In this document: one piece after another, positions 22,120 through 34,265 of the stretch | How positions within the stretch are numbered: position 1 is the stretch's first letter | Layout: each line of letters starts with the position of its first letter | Source: Pomphorhynchus laevis | Lineage: Eukaryota; Acanthocephala; Palaeacanthocephala; Echinorhynchida; Pomphorhynchidae | DNA: 64,000 nt | Assembly: GCA_012934845.2 (NCBI GenBank) | Contig: WNNJ02003106.1 | Location: 1 to 64,000, forward strand | Reading direction: 5' to 3' | Program-made: the position numbers and the translations under genes | Notes under the pieces: model-generated | What the model saw: only the letters and a program-made list of their open reading frames with translations | Databases searched by the model: none | What the model was told of the DNA's origin: nothing

Positions 22120-25100
22120 GTGCCAAGGGGAAAACCCTCCTCAGAGGTGAAATGTTGTGGTTGCAATGGGCCGAACGCAAAATGTAAATCTTGCAAATGC
22201 TGGAAGGCGGGCAAAAAATGTATTAACTGTGCGGCTGTTAACTGTTCAAATCATGAATTAGATAAACCGTCTAATTACCAAGGCGTGAGATGTGATTATA
22301 AGAATGCAGCTGACAGAGAAGTTCTAAATGAACAAATCAATACTGCCGACGATCATGATCCTAGAACTCTTGAATACGTTGAAACGGTCAGGGAAGCAGC
22401 AAGAGAGCATAGTATAAATGCTAATAATCAACAACAAGAAAGATACATTGTCGATTTTGAAATTAATGCGATATATCAATAAGTTATACACTGGTATCCA
22501 AATCATTTTAAACTACCGGCGTGTAACACGAGCAAGGAATTTATTGACTTACTAGCAGATTGCTTTGAAACGTTTAACCGAACAACATCTACCTCGGATA
22601 ATTCTCTGAAACGAGCGACTGTATTATGTCAGTTAATATTACAACGCATAAAGACTCGCAAGATAAGCTGTATAAGGAAAACAATTGAAAGACGTATCAA
22701 ATTATGGAAGGTGCAACAATTAGGAGATTTATTAAAGGAAGCACGGTACTTGCAAAAGATGAAACAAGATGATTTTCACTCTCGTGTCCAACGTCATGCT
22801 CCGATCGTCCGGAGGGTAATAAATTTTATCGGAAATGGACATGTAGCGAAAGCATCCAGAATACTCAAGAATGATTCAGACAGTGGAGTGATACCTTTAG
22901 AGGAAATAGTAAACAACAAAACGGTATTGCAGCACTTGGAAGATATACACCCAATAGCGTCTAAAGGTCTTACTAATTTAAAATTGACTGCTCCAATGGA
23001 CAGATGTGCTGAACATCACTCAAGAAGATTTTTTAGCATGGATCATGAGCATATTATAAAAGCTGCAAGGCGAACACATGGTTCGGCAGATCCCTCATGA
23101 GTCGACTCGGAAGGATGGAGATCATTTCTTACAGCATTTGGTATGACTTCAAGAAGATTAGCGTGCATGATAAGTGAATTCGCCATCAAAATATCCACAG
23201 AGCACATTGAATCAAGTAGATTGGATGCGTATACGGTTAGTCGACTTATACCGCTGAACAAGAACCCGGGAGTCCGACCGGTGGGAATTGGGGAAGTGCT
23301 ACGCAGGATAATAGGCCGAGCAATACTCGAACATATAGGCGATGATTTAACAAATGTATGCGGTTCTGTACAGCTATGTGCTTGACAATGCGGAGGGACC
23401 GAGATCGCCATACACACAGTTCGATCTTCCTTTTCAGCTTCCCCTGATAATTGCCTTCTTCTGCTGGATGCCAGAAACGCTTTTAACTCTGTTAATAGAT
23501 CGCTCACCCTCGAAAATATGAAGTACATCTGCCCGTCCTTGAGTATAATTCTGAATATTACATACGCAAAGCCATCACAATTAACAGTCGGTGGAATTTC
23601 TTTGAAGTCAGCTGAATGATTCACTCAAGGAGATCCTCTATCGATGTCAGCCTTTGCTGCCGCGTCCTTACCATTTATCGAAAAGCTGATACAAAATTCT
23701 CCTAGTGCTCAGCACTGTTGGTATGCAGATGATGCTGCTTGCGTAGGAAAGGCAGAAGATTTAGTAAAGGTGTGGGAGCTAGTAAAACGATATGGACCAG
23801 CTTACGGATACAATGTAAATCCGGAAAAGTGTGTAATTTTAACACGAGAAAATATTGGAGATACAAATCTTTTTGAGGAAACTGGATTACAGATCCGAAC
23901 AGATGGAGTCAAATACCTAGGCAGTTACATCGGAACGAACAACTATGTTGAACATCAAGTGAAGGAAAAAATTAGAGAATTTAAGACGGACGTCTCAAAA
24001 CTAGACGATCTAATTACGGAGAATACTTTTGCAGCGTATCTTATGTTAAATAGAGTTTTCCAACACTAATGGACATACTTGAAGAGAACATGTGAGACAA
24101 AGATTGAATGGTTTAAACCTCTAGAACATGAACTATTTCAAAACACAATTACTCGGATACTTGGTATAGAAACTATGAATGAAGAATCTAAATCAATAAT
24201 TCATCTACCATATTTCCTAGGAGGTTTGGGATTAATGAACCCAGCTGCGGAAGGCGAGAATGAATATCGGGTTTCGTACTCGATGTGCGAACCAAGCATC
24301 GATGGACTGAGAGGAAACAAACTACGTAATAAACAAAAAATTTTACAAAATGAGTCGCATGATCAGAATAAGATTAAACAAAAGCTGGATCAACTCAAAA
24401 TTATTGATTCCTCGGAACGAGATCTTAGTACAATATTGAGAAACACAAGTGTCAAAGGAGCCTCGGCATGGCTTACTTCACGAACTTATACGGATAACAG
24501 ACTTCTAAACTCACAAGAGTTTGAAGATGCGATAGCAGTGCGATATGCATGGGAGCCTAAAACCCTAACTGGCTTTTGCACATGTGGTATGGATTTAAAT
24601 GTAACACATGCATTGTCGTGTAAATATGAAGGTCTCAATTACATTAGACATAATATAGTAGTCGATGAAATTATCAAACCGTTAAACGGGATCTGTAAAC
24701 TGGTGACGAAGAAACCTATATTACAGCCAGTTCCGCATTCTATAGATTTTGACAGATCGACTACTACGAAAGATAGAGAGGCCAGAGCTGACATTTGTCG
24801 CAATGGGCTATATGGGAATATCTGGGGGCGGTCCTATATGGACGTGTGTGTCTTCAACAATTTAGCACCTTCATATTCCTTAGAGCGCATGACTGATCCA
24901 TTTACATACCACGAAAGTCGAAAAAACGCAAAGTACGCAGAAAGAATTACAAGAATTGAGCAAGCAGCATTCCACCCGATGATTTTCTCGACAGTTGGAG
25001 GAATAGGTCCTGTAGCAAACAGTGTGATTAAGCGGATTCCCACTAGACAGGCAGAAAAAGACGTAGATAGGTATGATGACTGTATAAGAATAAGAACAAA

Positions 25101-25176
25101 CATTTCGATATCTATTGCAAAATCAGTGTCTATGACGCTAAGGAGGAGAAATTACAAAAGTATTAATCACAACTGA
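22120..25176 (+). mobile_element. Retroelement: Cys-rich domain, RT, PD-(D/E)XK-like nuclease
   Basis: One continuous reading frame of about 1,018 codons interrupted only by in-frame stops at 22480 (TAA), 23098, 23383 and 23617 (TGA) and 24067 (TAA), with no frameshift. N-terminus: CCGCNGPNAKCKSCKCWKAG, a Cys-rich motif. Middle: RT with NKNPGVRPVGIGEVLRRIIG, LLLDARNAFNSVNRS, TQGDPLSMSA and the catalytic WYADDA near 23719. C-terminus: WEPKTLTGFCTCG plus ALSCKY (a Cys/His cluster), then ARADICRNGLYG and SYMDVCVFNN, which look like a PD-(D/E)XK nuclease core. I recall this architecture from proteins in cnidarian and other invertebrate genomes but cannot name the clade. Further pieces are at 58850-59095 and 62930-64000. 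Confidence 0.75.
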
Positions 25177-25199
25177 GTAATAAGGATTATAACGAAGAT

Positions 25200-25830
25200 A
25201 TAGGGACAAAGATATTATATTCTGACATTTATAAGACCCATTTGAGGGTGACTACTAATTTGTTAAAATATTTTGAATTTAAAAAATAAAAATAAAACTA
25301 ATATTAATGATAAAGAAGGTGTATATCTAGATATGAACATTAAATTAACATTAACTAAAACTACTATTAATTTATATCGTAAAGATGACATATTTAAATT
25401 TACAAGAAACATATTTTTGCATGATCATTCATGCATACCATATAATATAAAATATAATACATTAAATAATGAAATTTTAAAAATTGCAACAATATGTAAT
25501 GATATTGGCTTTCTTCAAAATCATTTAAATAATTTAATAGATACATATTTTAAACTAGGTTACTATAAAATAACATCAAAAATATAAAGAATAAATTTAA
25601 ACTCTAAAGCGGATTTTTTTGATAATAAATAATATACTTTGTATTCGAATAAGATACTAGATAGTTATTTCAGAGGAAATACATCATTAGCATGTATTTG
25701 GCCCAGCTGCTATGTTGGGTAGAGGAGTTAGGGGCCGAAACCTGATGGCATAGCAGTTCCTCCTGATGACCTCTAATTCTTATTCTGATACAACGTCTGT
25801 TATTTATTAGTCAATTCATAAAAATGACGT
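25200..25830 (+). mobile_element. Penelope-like RT C-terminus with conserved 3' end
   Basis: Starts in YLDMNIKLTLTKTTINLYRK (from about 25320), continues FKFTRNIFLHDHSCIPYN and NDIGFLQNHLNNLIDTYFKL, and stops at 25585. The conserved terminal block follows at 25683-25825. That block can pair extensively: CTGCTATG with CATAGCAG (8 bp), TAGAGG with CCTCTA, and GGCCC with GGGGCC. Confidence 0.75.
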
Positions 25831-25839
25831 TTTTTAAAT

Positions 25840-26190
25840 TTCATTTTTTTCATTTACAAGAAACATATTTTTGCATGAGCATTCATGCATATCATACAAT
25901 ATTAAATATAATACATTAAATAATGAAATTTTAAGAATTGCAACAATTTGTAACGATATTGGGTTTTTTCAAAAACATATAATATACTTTGTATTAGAAT
26001 ATATTACTAGATAATCAAATTTCATCAGAGGAAATACATCATTAGCATGTATTTGGCCCAGCTGCTATGTTGGGTAGAGGAGTTAGGGGCCGAAACCTGA
26101 TGGCATAGCAGTTCCCCCTGATGACCTCTAATTCTTATTCTGATACAACGTCTGTTATTTATTAGTCAATTCATAAAAATTGATTTTTAT
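25840..26190 (+). mobile_element. Second tandem Penelope-like 3' end
   Basis: A shorter RT tail followed by a near-identical copy of the conserved terminal block (26030-26175), directly after the previous one. The two termini differ at only a few bases, so the copies are recent or were tandemly duplicated. Confidence 0.7.
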
Positions 26191-26379
26191 TTTGACTTCT
26201 ATTTTAAATTTCAATTTTTTATTTTAACTTGATATAAGTTATATAAAATCTTATAATTATTTATTATCTAATTATTAAATGTTGATTTATTGATTCAGTA
26301 TTATTATTTGTATTAATTTATTAAATAAATAAATATTTATATAGGAATAAGTTGTTTAATTGAGGATTACAAATTACAA

Positions 26380-26830
26380 ATTTAAAACTACTTTTAATTT
26401 ATATCGTAAAGATGACATATTTAAATTTACAAGAAACATTTTTGCGCGAGCATTCATGTATACCATACCATATAATATTAAATATAATACATTAAATAAT
26501 GAAATTTTAAGAATTGCAACAATATGTAATGATATTGGTTTTCTTTAAAATCATTTAAATAATTTAATAGATACATATTTTTAACTATGTTACTATAAAA
26601 ATAATATCAAGCAGAAAATAGTAAAATATATAAATCAACACAATAATATTAAAAATAAATATAAATAATATTATTAATTATGAATTATTTATTCTTCAGT
26701 AATAAATAATATTACTGAAGAAATTGAACATATTATTAAATCATTTATATATGATTTACATTACCCCATATTTTAAACTAGGTTACTATAAAAATACCAT
26801 CAAACAGGAAATAGTAAATATATAAATGAA
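26380..26830 (+). mobile_element. Penelope-like RT tail fragments
   Basis: Third and fourth tails in a row. One is at 26380-26600 (YRKDDIFKFTRNIFARAF). A very short one near 26775-26825 is recognisable by ACTAGGTTACTATAAAAATA. Confidence 0.6.
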
Positions 26831-27630
26831 CATAATATTAATAAATTAATTATTTAACTTATTAAATTTAAATAAATCATTCTTATTTGAATAATTTATT
26901 ATTAAATAAATTATTCAAATAATGGTTGACTGTGTGTAAATTGTAAGGTAAAATATGTCCTAAATAGTTAACTTCCGCACGATAGTGATTATATAAAATT
27001 AAAAATGTATAAAAATATAAAATGAATTAAATGTACAAAAATATGAAAGTAAAAAAATTTTAGAAATGTATAAAAATATAAAAGAACTAAACAAATAATA
27101 AGTGGAGAAATGCTTCAATAGTTTTGAGAATCGATGCCACTCGTTTGATTTACATACTCGTTTGATTGTCGTATAGCTATTAAGTGTGTTTTTGAATTTT
27201 GATGTCTAAAAATCAAAATTATGCTTATCTACAATTTTGAATAAACATTTTACACAGGATTTGGCATATTTTACTATTACAAGTTGATACCTTTGTCACC
27301 CACTGTGAAGACAGTACTATCAACGTATCGGAGATATTTGAGGTGCTAAATTCGAATTATTTTTAAGGTCTCTATTTGCCAAGTGCAACAATAGTTAACT
27401 AAGTATATTTTATGGGTAATTTCATCGTGTCAACTACTGTTTTCCTGTATAGTTTTTTATCTTCAATGGCAGAAGTTCTTAAATATAAAGTAATGCTTGC
27501 AATTATTCATTCATTTAATAAAAAGATTATAAAAACAAAGGCCAAAACGTTAAAAAATAAGTAAATTCTTCAATTTGCTATTTATTCTTCAATCTTTGAA
27601 AAAAAGGTTATAACTTTAAAATCAATCTTT
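26831..27630. other. Intronic, AT-rich, nothing recognised
   Basis: No frame or repeat that I can support. Confidence 0.4.
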
Positions 27631-27719
27631 GCTCGTCGGAAGGCTGACTACCAACTCTTCTCCTTTTTTATTTTTTTTATTTCGAAAGAAGAAGAGTGGT
27701 AGTCAGCCTTCTGACGAGC
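27631..27719. repeat. 31-bp inverted repeat at the 5' edge of a LINE
   Basis: GCTCGTCGGAAGGCTGACTA at 27631 onward is matched by its complement ending TAGTCAGCCTTCTGACGAGC at 27719, with a T-rich loop of about 25 bases. Two or three mismatches. Confidence 0.7.
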
Positions 27720-30540
27720 CCGGGGCTACCAATATGTGGCAGAAAGCGAGCGAAACAAAACGGATGTGGCAATAGTGCCGCTAGTAGTCAGGATGTATAG
27801 AATTGGATGCCATGAAGGAAGGATTCTGTAGTTGGTTTTCAATGCGAAAGTCACCTTGTGTGACCTTGCAACTATTCTAGGCGGAATCTTAGTTGGTGTA
27901 AATGCGAAATTTAGTGGGTTTTAGCATAGGCTTAGTGATACAATGGTTTTAGTCGATACGCCGAATCTTACGATTCTTTGTTGTTACTTTTCCCCCGCAA
28001 TGTCGGCTGGTGATATAATAAGCGAATTTGATTTAGTCTCAGTTTTTCTTGGCACGACTAAATCAGTAATTATTGCGGGATATTTCAATTCTAGGTATGA
28101 TTTTCCTCCCCTTACAAAATTAGGGCTAATTTCCGAATTTTTGTCTTCATATGGTTTCTTAATAAGCTTTCCATATTTCCCCACTTACATCTGCTCGACA
28201 AGTAGCACTACCATCGATTTCGTCTTTGCTAAGTTTGATAACATTGCAATAGAACCAGCGTTAGATGACATTTGGACAACATTCAGAAAGCATCATCCTG
28301 TAGGAATTGAAATAGGTGTTTCAGAACAGGTTTAGCGGCTGCATTAATTCCTTTAATCAATTAAGTAGGAAGTTGAATGTCCAAGCAATTGATGTAAATT
28401 CTATGATCGAGGCTTATAATTTAGTAGATTCTGTCGATGTTAATAGTGGTTTTGACATGTGGTGTGAAATAATTCTAAAGGCTTGTTCAATCAAGAGTAT
28501 TTGTAGACGACATTCTCCAATTTTAAGAAACCAGGAGTTGCGCGTAAAGGTAAAATTACTACATTATCGCAGTTTGTTAAGGCGAGATGAAATATACCGG
28601 CCGCTTTATGTTAAATTAAAGAACGAATACAACATGAAAATTCGAACGCTTATAAGGGTTTTAAATGAACACAATAATAACAGGATAATAGAACAGGCAC
28701 GTTTGATGCCGTGGAAGATAGATCCTCCTCTCATTCAGTGGGTACTATTGTCAGTGTACCCATTTCTCAATGGGAACAACATTTTAGTAATTTATATTAT
28801 TCCGATATTGGCGATAAAAATAAGTGCAGTTATTTCAGTAGATCGTTAAGGCTTCTAGGAGAGCTAAGCCACTTGAACTCCTATTTTACAGTCTATGAAA
28901 TCTAATTCTTTTTACAACACATGCCTGATAGAATGGCAGTCAGCAATGATGGTATAGCCGCTGAACATATTAAAAGTATTTGGTGAGTCTCAATTTATTT
29001 TCTTGTGGTGTTATTTAATCGGGTTATGATAGGAGATTTGTTCCCTGTATCGTGGAAGAAGGTGATTCAAAAAATACTATTTAAAGGTGGTAACAATCCT
29101 TGTAATTTAAATAATTACAGAGGTATCACAATACTAAGTCAATCATATAAGTTATTTTATACCATTATAGGCCGTAGACTTGCAGTCTATATATCAAACT
29201 TTCTCACAATCGAGCAACATGGTTTTCGACCAGGTTTCTCTACCATAAGTGCTGTCTCCATCTTAAGAAATGCTGTTCAAGAAGCTCGTTTAAATCACCT
29301 TACTTTGTACGCTGTTTTCGTAGATTTAACAAAAACATTCGATTGCATTGACAGAGACGCTGTCCTAAAATTAATAATCGCACTTAGCCTAAAGGACTAT
29401 ATCATACATATACTACATCAGGTTCTCTATCCTCACATTATCCGAGTCTTTGATGGAATTAAATATTCAGATTACTTTCAACAAATTAAGGGCGTTTCTC
29501 AGGGTTACCCTCTTAGCCCACTTTTGTTCAGTCTATTTGTATATGATCTGCCAGCATGTGTAAGTGAAACTAACTCTTGTCTTATATATGTAGATGACCT
29601 GGTTATATATTCGTCAAAAATAGGCAATGTGAGTTCAGCATTGGTTAGGCTCAAACTGTATTGAATGGCGAATGGTTTGCAGGTTAATCTAGCGAAAACT
29701 AAAGTGTTTAAATTCGGAGGGGGTGGTATGTTATCACGGAATGATGTTTTTACCTATGACGGTATAAATTTGCAAATGTGTACGCAATTCTGCTATCTTA
29801 GCTTTAATATATCCTCTAAGTGGAGTTTTACCAATCATTTTGATATAATTGCTTGTAATGTTGCTTCTTGTATGAGTACGGTCAATCTTTTACGTTCAAC
29901 AAACTATCCTACAGCCATGAAATATTTTCAAATTATGCTTCTTTCAAGGGTTACATGTGGGTTATCGGCTATTTGGCAAGATTTGTTTATTCAGAATTTT
30001 GAGCAAATTGATAGAATAAAATGGAATTTCATTAAAGTTTTTTTGCTTGTTCCGCAAGGTTTCGTCTTCGAAATTAGCTTATTTTACTAGAGAGCAACCC
30101 TTGTCGTTTATCCTGCAAAGACGTTTCTTCTTAATAGAGACGGCGGCGTTTGTTCGCGTGTATCGAATTGGGATTCGAAGCAACTCTTAATGAATAGTGA
30201 TATCAAATTTACGACTGTCGTTGAATTCCCGAACATTTGGAAGTTTGGTAGTCAAAGAAAGCGAGCATGTATAATAAGATTTTCTCTTGACGGTTTTCAT
30301 GTTAAGTTGTGCTCAAATCGGATAATGTGTCATACACGAGAATCCGCCGGTATTTATAAATACTATTTACGTATATGTTAACAGCTCTTACATGCTCGAA
30401 CTTGTATTCATTTAAAAACACTATCCCTATTGCAGCTTAACGACCTGTGAATTAGTATTATTAATTTGGTAGATGTTTGCCTATTAAAGTTGTAGTGTTT
30501 TAATAACGTTTGATATTGATCCTCCCTCATCACCCGTGAC
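27720..30540 (+). mobile_element. APE-type LINE, defective
   Basis: Endonuclease part at 27943-28335: SVIIAGYFNSRYD (the usual GDFN aspartate is Tyr here), TIDFVFAKFDN and a final KHHPVGIE in place of SDH. Linker frames at 28316-28905. RT at 29005-30090: NNYRGITILSQSYKLFYTII, EQHGFRPGFSTISAV, FVDLTKTFDCIDRD, GVSQGYPLSPLLFSLF and the catalytic IYVDDL near 29587. A TGA at 29662 interrupts the RT frame, and two frame changes lie near 28330 and 28720, so the copy is inactive. Exact LINE clade not assigned. It sits in the candidate first intron of the receptor gene. Confidence 0.8.
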
Positions 30541-31265
30541 GGTAGAGGGCTATTATTTTAAATAAATTATCTCAGATAAATATTAATATTTATGATATTA
30601 ATATTTTAATATTATATATTTATGTAATATAAATATATTATAATATATTGATTTTATATAATAGATATTATATCATGGGTAGTATAGGTTACTTTTAACC
30701 AAGTATTTATGCAACCACACAGCTTAAAATTTTATAAGATTTTAATTATTTTTTGCACTTTATTATTAATAATTTTATTTTTATTATTATAGCAAATATT
30801 GCGCACAATAAAGGTTTAAAAATGCGTGAAGAGGAGTATTAAGTAAAACCAAATAATTACTTCAACTTTATAATACATATTTAATTTGAAAACCAGATTT
30901 TGTCAATTTCTGTAGAAATTTCTCATTACCTATGCTCATTTATGCTGACTTTTCTCATTACATATGCTTACTTTTTTATAATAAAACTATTAGTTTTCTG
31001 AACAACTTGCTTATTGTAAACCAACTAGTCAAGTGTAAACCAACAGTTGTTAAGAACAATTCTTCTTAACAAATGTAAACAGTGTTTTTGTATAAATATA
31101 TTATTTTCTTCTTTAATATATAGCTTTATAAATGTATCATAACTTTACATAACTTCACAGTTGGAACGTTTGAACGACTTCAAACGTTTCAAGTAATTGG
31201 CTGATTTCCGCTACTACGTCACATTACCTACGTTACAGGCTTATCTGTTCTAACTATCACTTAAT
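30541..31265. other. Intronic, AT-rich, nothing recognised
   Basis: Simple TA-rich sequence at 30570-30700 and unique AT-rich sequence after it. Confidence 0.4.
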
Positions 31266-31269
31266 TTGT

Positions 31270-31600
31270 GAAAGAGAAAAGGCTATCACACATAATTTAC
31301 TAAAAAGTGGTTTTCCGCTTTGGGCTATTAAGAAAGCTAAATTTAAATCTTTAGGACATAAAAATAAAGTTTTTGATCCTAAAAAAGAATACATCATATA
31401 GGAATAACTTTTGTTAGTAACAAGTTAATAGCCAGATTTTAACAAAGATACTATTGTTTATAAAATACCTTGTAAAGAATGCGAACAGGTATATGATGAT
31501 CAAACGGGTCAAGGTTTGGTTAAGCGTATTAAACAACATAATTATAATGTACGTAAAGGGACCAATTCTAGTGCTGTTGCTCGAATATCGTGTATAAAAA
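31270..31600 (+). pseudogene. Penelope-like element linker and GIY-YIG endonuclease remnant
   Basis: 31270-31401 reads EREKAITHNLLKSGFPLWAI and then basic residues before a tag stop. In a shifted frame, 31440-31590 reads DTIVYKIPCKECEQVYDDQT, GQGLVKRIKQHNYNVRKG. This is the PLE GIY-YIG nuclease pattern (VYKI-x-C-x-x-C-x-x-x-Y-[IV]-G-x-T-x-x-x-[LV]-x-x-R-[IL]-x-x-H) with the YIG triplet changed to YDD. It supports the view that Penelope-type elements populate this genome. Confidence 0.75.
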
Positions 31601-31791
31601 TATTATTAAAATTAAAGCTAAAATTAAATTAAAATTATAAGCAATTAAAACTATTTTATATTTATCTATTTGGCCATGATTATCACGATTATAATTGCAG
31701 TAGCTATTATAATTACAATAGCAACTATCTACTTAAGTGGATAACTTGTATATTAAAAAAATTAAAAATTTTGTTTGATTTCATGTTCCAG

Positions 31792-31911
31792 GAAGTACCA
31801 CCAAAAACGATCAACGTCGCTGTGCAGTTTGCAAAGATGTCGCATCTGGATATCACTATGGGGTGTGGTCGTGTGAAGGATGTAAGGCATTCTTTAAAAG
31901 AAGCATTCAAG
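31792..31911 (+). CDS. ESR: Estrogen-receptor-like nuclear receptor, first zinc-finger exon
   Basis: Sequence-specific nuclear transcription factor of the steroid receptor (NR3) group. The exon follows ttccag and ends in phase 1 at gtaaat (120 bp). It encodes [18 protein letters not shown] and then [16 protein letters not shown]: the first C4 zinc finger with the P-box EGCKA, diagnostic of estrogen-receptor DNA specificity (estrogen-related receptors have EACKA). All four zinc-binding cysteines are present. The intron position right after SIQ matches vertebrate ESR genes as I recall them. Confidence 0.95.
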
Positions 31912-32310
31912 GTAAATAAATTAAAGTTAAACTGTTCTATTTTATATCGCACGGCATACATGAATGCATATCTTGTCAGTATAAATAGGCGTGTATTTCC
32001 GTGAATTGAATCCATTATATTACTATTAAGTTTGGTTATTTAGTAATTTTAAGTATTTTTATTATTAAGTTATCTTTATTTTTTATTAATATGGAGACGA
32101 TCAAGATTATTGAATCATCAGAACCTACAAAAATCTTAAATTGTTATTTTAACAGCTGAGGCCATATATAATAATAAGATTTTATTAACAAAACAATCGA
32201 TAACTATCTAATTATCATAAATAAGCAAGAACACAATTAGAGTCAGGAAAACATGAAAAACTATTCTGTTGACGAATTACTTTCATCTTCTTTCTTCTTT
32301 ATCAACTATT

Positions 32311-32453
32311 ACGACCTCAGGTCTAGAGGGATCTGAGCCCTCCCCTAGCCGCACCAGCGCGCTGCCTTCCGACTGGACCATTCATGGTCTATCACCCCTC
32401 CTTAAGAGTCCAGTCGAGACGGACTATGGTCGGTAAACGCGAGATGAGGAGCT
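32311..32453 (-). mobile_element. tRNA-derived SINE copy 3
   Basis: On the minus strand: A-box TGGTCCAGTCGG at 32369-32380 and B-box-like GGCTCAGATCC at 32329-32339. 5'-truncated relative to copy 2. Lies in the intron between the two zinc-finger exons of the receptor. Confidence 0.7.
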
Positions 32454-32497
32454 GACCGCATATATATAACATCGCTTATATATTCACACTCTCTAGT

Positions 32498-32778
32498 GGA
32501 ACTTACAAATAAGTGCATCAATGTATATTGTTAAACAACACCGCCAAGCAACAAAAAGTTTTATTTCGACGTTTCGCCTCGCTCAAAGGCTTTTTCAATC
32601 TAAAAGTTCAGAAACATAAAAGCAAGTGAAAAATATAAAAAATATGTAGTTAATAGCTATCAATATCTTCGCTAATAGTAAACATAATATGAATTTGTTC
32701 CCTTATGCCTGTCGGTAAAGAGCTGTCCGATATGCCTTTATCTTACTTTATGGCGTTGATATGTGTCATTTACATTTT
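32498..32778 (-). repeat. 275-bp dispersed repeat, copy 2
   Basis: Inverted copy of 17631-17912; on the minus strand it precedes the SINE just as copy 1 does on the plus strand. Retains AAAAAGCC, loop, GGCGAAACGTCG. Confidence 0.65.
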
Positions 32779-33934
32779 CGATAAAAGTCTATTTAATACC
32801 CAAAATCAGAAGCAAAATAGTTTATTTCTCAACGTAATCGAAGTTTATAAACGCCGGGCAAGATCAGGCTGGAAAATGTGAACAATCTCAACGTATTAGA
32901 GCGATTCAGACAGGTAGCTGAAACAAGTGTAGGAACGCCATGCAAAAGTGTAGGAACGTCACTAAAATACTTGATCCATATTGATAGTAATTAAATAATT
33001 TTGTTCAAAATTACGTTGATTTAATAATTTACGTTAGTGGACTATTGATACATTTAGCAATTCAATTGTAAATTATTTCATATATTATTAATTTTATTTA
33101 AATTATTATTAAATTAAACAATTTAATCATGAAATAACAAATTTGTAAGATGAATAAAGATATGATTGTTTTCAGTTTGCATTGATAACTAAAATAAAGT
33201 TTAAAAACAATATTTGTTAACATTTTATTCTTCAGTGATAGCTTTATTCTTCAGTATAGTGAAAGATAATAACTCGTTTCATTGGTGAAATTATACTTTA
33301 ATAATGAAATCATATTTTAATTTTAAAAGATTTATAATTATTTATAATTCATTAAAAATTAATGTCTAAGTTTTGATCTTAAATTTTTTATTTTTATCTT
33401 AAATAAATAATATTTATTTTCATATAACATGATTTTACTGTTAATAATTTGTTGCCATTTTGTTCATGATCCTTTAAATTTATATTAGAAAACTTTTATT
33501 TGTTAGATTTTCCAGCTAAGATAAGTACCATTTCTCAGTAAATGGTACTTTTATAAAGCTAAGATGAATTAATTTCAATTATATTACTTTTAAAGTTTAG
33601 ATATAAAGTTGCTACTTATTTTAAGCAAATGTATTTACGCCTGACTGCTTATCATTAGAAGTGGCTATGAATGTACAACTAAAAATTACAACGACAAAAT
33701 ACTACTGGAAGTATTGAAAATCAGGATGAGATTTTCACCGAAAAATTATTATGGTCTGATTTGCAACATTAATGATTCAAACATTATGTGGAAATCAAGA
33801 TATCATGACTAAATTAGTAATTAACAGTAACGCATAGTTAAAAAAAACGAAAAAGGCGAAAAATAGAAGCGTTAAATTCAGCGTTCTCTATTGCTTTAAT
33901 TCAATTTTATTATAGGATTATATTATATAATAAT

Positions 33935-34130
33935 AACCGAATAATAACCCGATAATATAATATATAGTAACCCGATAATATAATATATAGTAACCCGATA
34001 ATATAATATATAGTAACCCGATAATATAATATATAGTAACCCGATAATATAATATATAGTAACCCGATAATATAATATATAGTAACCCGATAATATAATA
34101 TATAATAACCGAATAATATAATATATATAA
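33935..34130. repeat. 23-bp minisatellite (AACCCGATAATATAATATATAGT)
   Basis: About eight head-to-tail copies of a 23-base unit starting AACCCGATAATATAATATAT; the open frame seen across it on the minus strand is a by-product of the repeat. Confidence 0.8.
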
Positions 34131-34265
34131 TAATCGGAATGAAATACGATAATTTTGTTTTCTTTACAAATTAACAAACAATTCCCAGAAAAAAAGTTTG
34201 AAGAAGCCGAAGAGCGAAACGTTAATTGAAGAATTAACGTTTATATTTTTATACACAAATAAATT

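Noticed and set aside
22120-25176. Genome-wide recoding of UGA as glycine
   Set aside because: Recognised host genes use TGA as a terminal stop (INTS15-like at 47084) and contain no internal TGA; three sites in one element are not enough.
25683-25825. Hammerhead ribozyme in the conserved PLE-like terminus
   Set aside because: CCGAAACC and CTGATGA strings are present, but the bases next to them do not pair as stem II in either topology.
31725-32015. Minus-strand frame over the first zinc-finger exon
   Set aside because: Shadow of the receptor exon on the opposite strand.
33923-34177. 84-residue minus-strand frame of GYYILYYRVT repeats
   Set aside because: By-product of the 23-bp AT-rich min-satellite.
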